A DNA stretch of 64,000 nt from Cunninghamia lanceolata (lineage: Eukaryota; Streptophyta; Pinopsida; Cupressales; Cupressaceae): assembly GCA_027924645.1 (NCBI GenBank), contig BSBN01001198.1:2108001-2172000 (forward strand), written 5' to 3'. Both the position numbers and the translations under genes were made by a program. The stretch's first letter is position 1. Each line of letters opens with the position of its first letter. Shown here piece by piece: positions 58,261 through 64,000 of the stretch. The notes beneath the pieces are model-generated. The model did not search any database and was not told the DNA's origin. It worked only from the letters and a program-made list of their open reading frames with translations.

Positions 58261-59918
58261 TGTAAGAACCCTATCTAGTCTTAACTGAAAATTTTCACTC
58301 GCTCCCCTTAATTTTCTGATTTCTTTTTCTTGAAATATACTTAAGGGTTTTGACAAGTAGTTTTCAACAATATGTTTGGAATGCAATGAAGATGGAAAGA
58401 TTACAATATAACATTCAAACAACATGTAAAACAATTGAAACTAGTCAAAATAGATCATACATATCACAAATGAACATACCCGGAACATAGCCGCATCAAA
58501 GCTTGACTTCTTTATTGCAATAGAGAATGCTGATTACAAATGATGTTCTCTGTTTTTACATCAGACCAATCTGATAACAAAATCAGACCTATAAAAGTAT
58601 GCAAATCTGCCCAAATGTTGTATCAAACCCTAGCCGCCTTGTATACAATGTTGCCTTGTCAAAATACAATGTCAAACTCAATGAAGGATGACTAAAATAA
58701 CACCTATAGATGATCAAATGTGATCTGATATGACTGATATAGCTGTTGTAGACGCTGATATGACTGCTATAGATGCTGATTACAACCCAAATTTGAGAAA
58801 TGATGTCAAAAAGTGCCAAAATATGAAATCGCCTATGTCTAGGAATGGTGCGATTAGACCCAGCAAGCATTCGAACCTCAAATCATGTAAAAATATCAAG
58901 ATATCTGCCTCTGATATGCATTTCCAGCCTGTTGTAACAAAAATCAGAATTCATATTAATGATGAAATTGCATAAAAATGCCTCCTTATACCAAGCGATC
59001 CATCTAAAACTCTTCTCCAATGATGTATGGATGAAAATATGTCCTGTATATCTTCAAATCTGAATATAAATGCCTTCAATATGCTCAAAGCTTCAAACCC
59101 TAGCTGTTGATATGAAATTCAGTCCAAACCCTAGCTGAAATGAAGCCCTTATTCCTTCAAAAACCTGCAATTAAACTCAATGATGAATTCCCTATGAAAC
59201 CACCTCACATATTGATTGGGTTTTCGTCCAAATCACTCCTATCTAAGGGTTTTTGTCTTTGAATACCACTGAAGATAACTTACAGCCAAGAGAATCACTC
59301 TCAAATACAAAAATCCAATTAATCATGTATATGAAAATGATATCAATTTATGTCCTTTTATAATACTCAACTCGAGCGATCCAATAGGACATAATTTTAG
59401 AAATTTTCAAGTCCACTGTCATAATAAAATATTTTAATTTGTTTTTATTTAATATTTTTTCCTCCTTTTCCCTTGGGCGGCGCGCCACTAGGAGAGAAAA
59501 TAATAATTTATTATTTTCTTTTTTTTAATTATTTTTCCTCTCTACTTGGATGGCGATTTCCTTGGGAAAAATATATTAATAAAATATTATATTTTATTTT
59601 TGCTCAACAAGTTTCCCATTTTCCATCTTTTATTTATTTTTATTTTTTCCACGTTGGCCGCTCAATCCCTTGGCTTGATTATTTTATTTATTTTTGGCTA
59701 GATAAAATAATATAAAAATATCACTTAATCAAAAGTGCAATTTATCCCATAAAAATAAAATTAGTTGAGCCACTGAAATCCAACATTCCGTTCTCCAAGC
59801 CTGCAAGGTCCTAGCTCAACCAATAAACATTCCCTTACCAAGTGAATTAGCCTACGGGAATGGTGAATAGGCTAATCTCCAACTCCAAGGTGATCACTCC
59901 GGAAATAGGGACATTACA
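58261..59918 (-). repeat. 5' LTR of element C, uninterrupted
   Basis: TGTAAGAACCCTATCTAG to AGGGACATTACA, 1658 bases. It serves as the empty-site reference for insertions in the 3' LTR. Contains a short local duplication of GATATGACTGATATAGCTG type at 58733-58780 absent from the 3' copy. Followed by CCAAA. Confidence 0.93.
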
Positions 59919-59960
59919 CCAAACCTACTCAAAATCAATGAGTCTTGATTGGATCAAAGA

Positions 59961-60999
59961 TGTCATGTCCCCATTTCCGATTTAAGTTAATGGGATGAAA
60001 CCGTAACCTATTAACTATTTCTCGTACACTCAAGGTGTTGGATAGGAAATAGTTTTAATAATAATGTTTTAAGTTTATGCTTATATTTTATTCTTAAATA
60101 TTAAAAGGGGGTAACTTAAATATTATTATTTTCTTTATCAATTAAAATATCATATCAATGAGATAATAAGAGATCTTTAAAGAGATAATAAAAGATCTTG
60201 CAAGAAAGAAACTTTTGGGGAAAAACAAAAAACTAAGGAAAAAAAAAATTTATAAAGGAAATTTTTCAGTTTTTTTATGCTATTTTATTATCAAAAACCC
60301 CTTTTTGCAGAGCTTGGACATTTATATTCATCTTTTACCAAAGGACGAAAACCCTCATGTTTTCCAAAGGATCGAAAGATGAAAACACTTGAGGTCTTTG
60401 GGATTTCGGAACGAAAACTCTCAAGATTCCAGTTGGTGATTCCACCTAGGAATTACACAGAGCTTCATAGTTTAGTTTCAAAAGTTGCATATTAGCGATC
60501 AGCACTTGCATTTTAGTATCCAATGTTTGCATGTCAGTTCCAGAAGTTGCATGTTAGTGATTAGCACTTGTATGTCAGTGTTCAATGTTGCACGTCAGTC
60601 TTAATGGTTGCATGTTAGCATTTAGTGATTGTATGTTAGTTTCAGCCATTGCATGTCAGTGTTCTGCAATTACATGTTAGTTTTAGCAGTAGTATCAAAG
60701 CTGCCTCCATACAATTGTATCAAGGTTTATGATTTTTTATGCAGTAGTTGGTGTATTGGGTTAGTAAATTATTGAATCATTTCTATCTTATCAGCTGCTA
60801 TCTTATGGAATAAAAATATAGTTGATATTTGTGAATCAAATTTTTGGTTTATATATGATTTATTGTCCATAATTGTTGCATGTGAGTTTTAGTGATACAC
60901 TTCAAGAAAAACAATCAGACCTTGAGTAATTCAAAAAATTATTGTAACAAATTTAATTTTAGAGTAAATATCATATAATATTCCTTTGGGGATATTACA
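59961..60999 (+). repeat. 5' LTR of right-edge element, 1.04 kb
   Basis: TGTCATGTCCCCATTTCCGA to TGGGGATATTACA. TATAAAGG box near 60250. Repeats of GCATGTTAGT/GCATGTCAGT words at 60485-60680. Related at its start to the solo LTR at 28048. Confidence 0.88.
60250..60257 (+). promoter_or_regulatory. TATA box in LTR
   Basis: TATAAAGG, about 290 bases into the LTR, in the usual U3 position. Confidence 0.55.
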
Positions 61000-61000
61000 G

Positions 61001-61012
61001 TGGTATCAAAGC
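61001..61012 (+). other. Primer binding site
   Basis: TGGTATCAAAGC one base after the LTR, initiator tRNA-Met type. Confidence 0.9.
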
Positions 61013-61842
61013 TGGTGGTCTTGCCAACCTATTTTCAGAAGATAATCCTTTTCATGCAGAGCTTATTCTCATATGCATCCAAGTGGCAGAGCAAGCAAAC
61101 ATTATCAGAGAGAAATCAGAAAAAGATTTCAATTTTCAAAGAATCTAGAAGTAGAGCTTCCATTTTTAGAATTTGGGGCTGAAAAATAGAATCCAAAAGT
61201 TGTGACAAAAGATTTACATATCGCAGAAAGAGAAACAAGAACAAATGTGCATGATAATCCTACAGATCGGACTGAAAGAAGGTTTTGATTTGATGCTTGA
61301 TATGTTGGCACAAATGCTCCACAAAATGGGTAACAACATGAACATGCCTAGAAATCAAAATGGAAAAGGAAGCACTTTGTTGTACCCAATCAAAAATTTT
61401 GCTTCATTAAGGCATTTTGAGAAAGTCTAGAAAAATTTTCGTCAAAAAGTCAAAAAGTCAAAACTTCTAAAAATAGACATCAAATTAGGTTTTCTAGGTT
61501 TCTTCAGATACAGATGCTAGCAAAAGTTTCTAAAAATAGAATCTCCGCTTCAGGTGTCATGTTTGGTTCTGATTGGTTGTTTTCGCTTCACGATCAAGGT
61601 GGTCCAAACGGAATCTGCGAAAGATCAAGTTTTCTATACTGGGTCAATTTTGCTTTTTCAACAGGCGAAGCACGAGCTCCGGAGCCATCAATGGAGGAAG
61701 TTCATCTGTCGGAGATTAGTTTCAAGTCTTCCAGGTTGTTCAGCTAACACAGAACTAACGAACAGTCGTCGAGTTGACAAAGAACGGGAAACGGAGCAGG
61801 ATAGATCCAATGAGGAGGAAAAGTTGAAAATCATAAATTTGA

Positions 61843-62807
61843 CTAAGGCACAAATTTCCAAGCACCCCTAGAGGCTAGGGGCACCCAACTTTTCATGCCT
61901 TCGATTTTTTTTGCATTTTTCAAGAAAATGCTAGAAATACCTTTGTCGGTCAATTCCGGGATTGACAAAAGCAGTCATTTTGGTCAACAGACCCTAAAAA
62001 GCTAGAATCCACATCAGATGTACCCAGGCCATCTAGTCCATCCCTCATCCAGTGGCAATTGACTGGCAAAACCTCGAAATCAGCGACAGGAAGCAGTTGT
62101 CGACATGCAAAACAAAGCAAATTGCAAACAGAGGTTGAAAATCGTGAATTTGGCTAAGGCACAAAAAACCAAGCGCCCCTGGAGGCTGGGGGCGCCCACC
62201 TTTTCATGCCTTAGATTTTTTACACGTTTTTCGAGAAACGTCAAAAAGCCTCCATCAGCCCGTTTCCAGGTGATCAAACTCAATCGAAAGCCGGTAAAAG
62301 CTGGGATTTCATCTCAAGTATGTTCAGACAGCTCAGATCACCTCCCGTCCTACTTCAGTAGTCATCCAAACAACAAAAAACAATGAGGAATGGAATCAAA
62401 AATTGAAAATATCAAAAATATTCTAAGGCACAAAAAACCAGGCGCCCCTGGAGGCCAAGGGCGCCCAACTTTTCATCCCTTAACCATTTTTCCATGTTTT
62501 CATGAAAAATGACAAAACCTCTTCCGACAGCCCAGTCAGATTCAAAAGAAATTAGTTTGGCGCGTTTTCCGAGGCAGGCAGAGGATTCAATCAACTCAGT
62601 TTTCATCAGGGTTTAACTGTTTGCCAAATCATCAAACTCAGTTTTACTCCCATAGGCGAAAATCGACAGCCAAACAGGGGTCTACAGTCACCAGAACGCG
62701 CGCGAGAATTGAGAAATTTAAAAAGTTGAAATTTTCCAAAAAACGGCTAAGGCACAAAAAACTAGGCGCCCTTGGAGGCTAGGGGCGCCCAAGTTTTCGT
62801 GCCTTAG
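61843..62807 (+). repeat. Four ~60-bp GC-rich hairpins, spaced about 300 bp
   Basis: Copies at 61843-61902, 62154-62214, 62423-62483 and 62747-62807. Each has nested inverted arms: CTAAGGCAC outside with GTGCCTTAG (or CATGCCTTAG), and GGCGCCCCTGG inside with a GGGGCGCC arm. Copies 2-4 keep the best pairing; copy 1 has CACCCC/GGGGCAC. A GTTGAAAAT-like word precedes each. Sequences between copies are only loosely related, so the hairpin is the conserved part. Confidence 0.88.
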
Positions 62808-63156
62808 AAAATTTCATGTTCAACAGTGTTTCCTCGCAACAGTTTTCCATTCTTTGCCCGGCAACAGTTTTCAAAAGACAGATTTGCAGTTGATCATCCT
62901 CAGATTGTCAGTTTGAGGCTGGGGATGAAATCACGGTTGATAAATCTTCAAGGTGCCATGATCAGTCAGCTTTTTCAGTCAACGGTGACAGTTTGCCATC
63001 TTGTTGAAATCAGGGGCAGGCCATACTGGAGTCAAAACAAATGCAAAAGTGTCGAAATGAAGGAAATATTGTCTAACACTTTTGCAACCTCACGTGTTTG
63101 ATGACATCATCAAAGAAGATATTTTTCATCATCTCACACATGAAGCCATAGACAGC

Positions 63157-63166
63157 TATAAAATAG
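63157..63166 (+). promoter_or_regulatory. Second TATA-like box
   Basis: TATAAAATAG in GACAGCTATAAAATAGGGAT, 350 bases after the hairpin array and about 620 bases before the ORF at 63785. It could be an internal promoter or part of embedded LTR sequence. Confidence 0.4.
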
Positions 63167-63784
63167 GGATTCTTCCTATTCGAAGATATCTACTTAGATT
63201 TGTGCTTTAAAAGATGCTTTCTTCATGGATAAGATTGAAGCTTTATTTTTTCACAAAGAAAGTTGCTTTTTTGCCCTAAAGTTCTATAAAGACAAGCTTG
63301 TGGCCTCTTTTATTTCATTACTTTTGCAGATTGCATCCAGAGGGAAGATTTTTATTTTCTTTCCACGAAGATTCGAAGGCTCAAACGAAGTGCTTTTTCA
63401 GCGTTCTTCATAGTTTTGGGATGAGGAAGTAGGGAGGCATGCTTTTTCAGGGTTCTTTTTTCTAGGGGATCGTTTTTCAGAAACAGGACCGAAGCTTTTT
63501 CAATTTTCATCAAGATGGGTCCATCCAGAATTTCATCCTCTTGAAGATTGGAAAATTTTACTTTTCCAAGAATCTATTTTTTTGTTGCTTTTTCGAGAAA
63601 TCCTCCGTTTTTTCAAAATCTGACAATATGGGTTGCTTTGAAACGGAATTGTCTACAAAACCCATGTGCCAGCTTTTTTGCTCACATTCTACTTTTTAGA
63701 AGAAATCAGCAAGTAATTTTCAGCCTTTTGTCCAAGATTTTTTGGACATAGGCGTGTTCATAGTCATTTTTCAAATCTTTCAGT

Positions 63785-64000
63785 ATGCAGTACTCTCCAG
63801 TTGAGATCAAGCCTAAAACGGCGTTGGTTCACAATTACCTGAGAACTTTCGAGACAGACTTGTATAAAGTACTTCCAGTGTTCAATTTACATCCTTTGGA
63901 AGATGCAGGAAACAACACTATCAGGAATCTGAATCACTCTGGATTGCTTGCAGCAGCATCCTTCCTCATCACAGTGCAAAGCATCGAATTCGTAATTGCT
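63785..64000 (+). CDS. Start of an ORF running off the right edge
   Basis: ATG followed by 71 more open codons to the window end: MQYSPVEIKPKTALVHNYLR, then FETDLYKVLPVFNLHPLEDA and a hydrophobic LLAAASFLITVQSIEF stretch. An in-frame TAG at 63761 lies just upstream, so this Met is the first possible. Position (first long frame after the leader) suggests the first protein of the element, but there is no recognisable gag motif yet. Too short to name. Confidence 0.4.
   Translation, partial: MQYSPVEIKPKTALVHNYLRTFETDLYKVLPVFNLHPLEDAGNNTIRNLNHSGLLAAASFLITVQSIEFVIA

Larger units (their letters stand above)
35634..59918 (-). mobile_element. Ty3-type element C, about 8 kb native, 24.3 kb with insertions
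   Basis: 5' LTR 58261-59918, primer site, gag, protease, RT, RNase H, integrase, chromodomain-like end, polypurine tract and 3' LTR 35634-40988, flanked by CCAAA. Removing six primary insertions (36274-37943, a LINE at 38250-39061, 39207-40477, 41392-42667, 42944-48704 and 52004-57491) restores one continuous gag-pol order and about 1.6-kb LTRs. Every coding segment is broken, so the element is dead. Confidence 0.92.
61013..63784 (+). other. Long leader of right-edge element
   Basis: 2.8 kb between primer site and the first good ORF. Short frames (for example 61514-61747 and 62826-63101) have no recognisable domains. It contains the four-hairpin array and a TATA-like box at 63157. Such a long leader is unusual for Ty3 elements and may include captured or LTR-derived sequence. 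Confidence 0.6.

Overview
This is a stretch of a large, repeat-choked plant genome, most likely a gymnosperm. The evidence is nested, decayed Ty3-type LTR retrotransposons, initiator-tRNA-Met primer sites, plant-type gag zinc knuckles, a Tat/Athila-style element, a LINE tail, a hAT-like fragment, and almost no host coding sequence. 'Conifer' is an inference from repeat density and age. There are no rRNA, tRNA, CRISPR or bacterial features. Nearly every coding region is broken.

Layout. (1) 1-5552: minus-strand Ty3 remains, with gag at the left edge, a 2.2-kb LTR, a non-autonomous internal region carrying a minisatellite, and a second truncated LTR. (2) 5553-8217: a plus-strand element with a 1.5-kb LTR, a primer site and an intact 335-codon ORF of unknown function, ending in a few codons of integrase. 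(3) 8218-19177: an 11-kb minus-strand Tat/Athila-like element inserted inside that integrase. It has 375-bp LTRs, a tRNA-Asp-type primer site, gag, pol, a Cys-containing tail after integrase, a TATA-like box, an array of CGTACGG boxes, and a third ORF ending in a coiled coil. (4) 19178-21932: the rest of the interrupted integrase and an LTR. (5) 22352-22984: a hAT-like tail. (6) 22985-27763: a decayed plus-strand Ty3 element. (7) 28048-30147: a solo LTR whose U3 carries at least twelve inverted-repeat modules. (8) 30153-35628: non-TE sequence with one convincing host exon at 34228-34311 (CCDC93-like, minus strand), plus a decayed duplicate of it. (9) 35634-59918: one minus-strand Ty3 element (call it C), bounded by CCAAA target duplications and swollen from about 8 kb to 24.3 kb by insertions. 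These are solo LTRs, a LINE tail, a complete non-autonomous element (D) carrying an RNase H-like fragment, and a solo LTR (E). E hosts a 156-bp-LTR element (F), which hosts another LTR-like insertion (G). (10) 59961-64000: the 5' part of another plus-strand element, with LTR, primer site, a 2.8-kb leader holding four copies of a GC-rich hairpin, a second TATA box, and an ORF running off the edge.

How the parts relate. The autonomous copies (C, and the two plus-strand copies) share a gag-protease-RT-RNase H-integrase-chromodomain plan and the same pol 3' end (codons for LLEDK, then the polypurine tract). Non-autonomous elements D and the one at 2529-4654 keep only that pol end plus tract and primer site, so they look like parasites of the C-type machinery. 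Most premature stops are of the C-to-T/G-to-A type, as expected for methylated, silenced DNA. The most distinctive signals are the repeated inverted-repeat and box arrays placed close to TATA boxes or extra ORFs.
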